From Kiritimatiellales bacterium (GTDB lineage Bacteria; Verrucomicrobiota; Kiritimatiellia; Kiritimatiellales; Pontiellaceae): 5,840 nucleotides of DNA. Positions 5,596 to 5,840 of the stretch are shown here, piece by piece. The notes below the pieces were generated by a model, which saw nothing but the letters and a program-made list of their open reading frames with translations, was not told the DNA's origin and made no database searches. The translations under genes were made by a program, and so were the position numbers. The stretch is taken from positions 1 to 5,840 of the forward strand of contig DAOUQA010000133.1 in the NCBI GenBank assembly GCA_030625905.1. The letters run 5' to 3'. The first letter of the stretch is position 1. Each line of letters opens with the position of its first letter.

Positions 5596-5718
5596 ATGAA
5601 ACTAAGCCTACATGTAAAACTAGAACGTGATCGCCTGAATAAGCGACTCAAGAAACTTGGTGAGTTTCATGACATCTCCTGCATGGATTATAAAGAGGAA
5701 AAAGGGGTCACCCATTAG
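5596..5718 (+). CDS. Small basic ORF, probably the 5' end of a second cassette gene cut by an insertion
   Basis: ATG at 5596 opens a 40-codon frame ending in TAG at 5716-5718. It begins MKLSLHVKLERDRLNKRLKK and is rich in Lys, Arg and Leu, probably helical. I do not recognise it. It starts nine bases after the attC core, the usual position of the first gene of a cassette, with only a weak purine-rich ribosome binding stretch (GAAGAAAAA) ahead. The last dozen codons, from about 5690, run into a sequence resembling a repeat or insertion-element flank (AAAAAGGGGTCACCC), so the original protein was probably longer. It may not be expressed as a stable protein. Confidence 0.4.
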   Translation: MKLSLHVKLERDRLNKRLKKLGEFHDISCMDYKEEKGVTH

Positions 5719-5726
5719 AGGTTCCG
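5696..5726. mobile_element. Possible outer flank of an insertion element or repeat
   Basis: GAGGAAAAAGGGGTCACCC begins at 5696 and is followed by a GAGGTTCCGG stretch. The AAAGGGGTC motif resembles sequences I have seen next to REP-associated tyrosine transposase (RAYT) genes. The sequence interrupts what looks like the second cassette, and to its right a minus-strand frame may be entering. No inverted-repeat partner or target duplication can be seen because the other end is outside the window. This is a recollection-based call with low certainty. Confidence 0.25.
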
Positions 5727-5750
5727 GTCAAACACAAAATACCCTTCCAT

Positions 5751-5768
5751 GGCCGTTTCTCAACGGCC
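5751..5768. terminator. Hairpin near the right edge, possible terminator of the minus-strand gene
   Basis: GGCCGTT-tctc-AACGGCC forms a 7-base perfect stem with a 4-base loop. On the minus strand it coincides with the TGA (5762-5760) of the frame entering from the right, and is followed by TATTTTGTGTTT about ten bases on rather than by a close T-run. It could end that gene's transcript weakly or be part of an element end. Confidence 0.35.
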
Positions 5769-5840
5769 TGTCCATTTTACCTTTTCGTTGATCGGTTCCA
5801 CGTCATTTTCCATCGCTGAACGTTCGCTGCCTTCCGGGTC
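5760..5840 (-). CDS. Possible C-terminal end of a gene entering from the right edge
   Basis: On the minus strand a frame is open from the window edge (5840) to TGA at 5762-5760. It gives 26 residues ending NEKVKWTGR, rich in Glu, Asp and Lys as expected of a real hydrophilic C-terminus. A second minus-strand frame is also open for 20 codons here, so frame choice is uncertain. The product cannot be identified. Its place beside the AAAAAGGGGTC motif makes a transposase one possibility (inference only). Confidence 0.25.
   Translation of the reverse strand, partial: DPEGSERSAMENDVEPINEKVKWTGR

Overview
The window looks like a piece of a bacterial chromosome from the Planctomycetota-Verrucomicrobiota-Chlamydiota (PVC) group, with Kiritimatiellota or Verrucomicrobiota the most likely. 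This is inference. It rests on a TIGR03790-type protein, a TIGR03067-like domain, GC-rich housekeeping genes and short-palindrome-rich intergenic DNA. No rRNA or taxonomic marker is present to settle it.

Left part (1-2638, minus strand): a three-gene operon read right to left. A predicted sigma70-type promoter (2609-2638) precedes an exported TIGR03790-family protein (867-2567). After 15 bases comes tsaE (423-851), which overlaps by four bases with tsaB (426 to beyond the left edge). TsaE and TsaB belong to the machinery that makes the universal tRNA modification t6A. The exported protein has no known function.

Centre (2639-3491, plus strand): a divergently transcribed, membrane-anchored alpha/beta hydrolase with a complete Ser-Asp-His triad. 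It has no Shine-Dalgarno sequence, and a candidate -10 box is placed so that its mRNA could be leaderless.

Accessory part (3492-5840): after the hydrolase comes about 570 bases without a credible gene. It starts with a cluster of short palindromes and direct repeats (3503-3633) and becomes AT-rich, with a predicted promoter at 3893-3921. Then comes an AT-richer gene (4063-5445) for an exported protein with an N-terminal TIGR03067-like domain, a beta-rich middle region I do not recognise, and C-terminal ankyrin repeats of exact 33-residue period. About 80 bases after its stop lies an imperfect hairpin ending in GTTAGAT (5523-5586), which has the architecture of an integron attC site. Directly after it begins a second small ORF (5596-5718). 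It appears to be cut short by a sequence resembling the flank of an insertion element (from about 5696), with the possible end of a minus-strand gene at the right edge.

The most interesting reading is that the ankyrin gene is an integron gene cassette, in an array without an integrase in view, sitting next to ordinary chromosomal genes. The attC structure is read directly from the sequence. The cassette's left boundary, and whether an integrase exists nearby, cannot be decided here.
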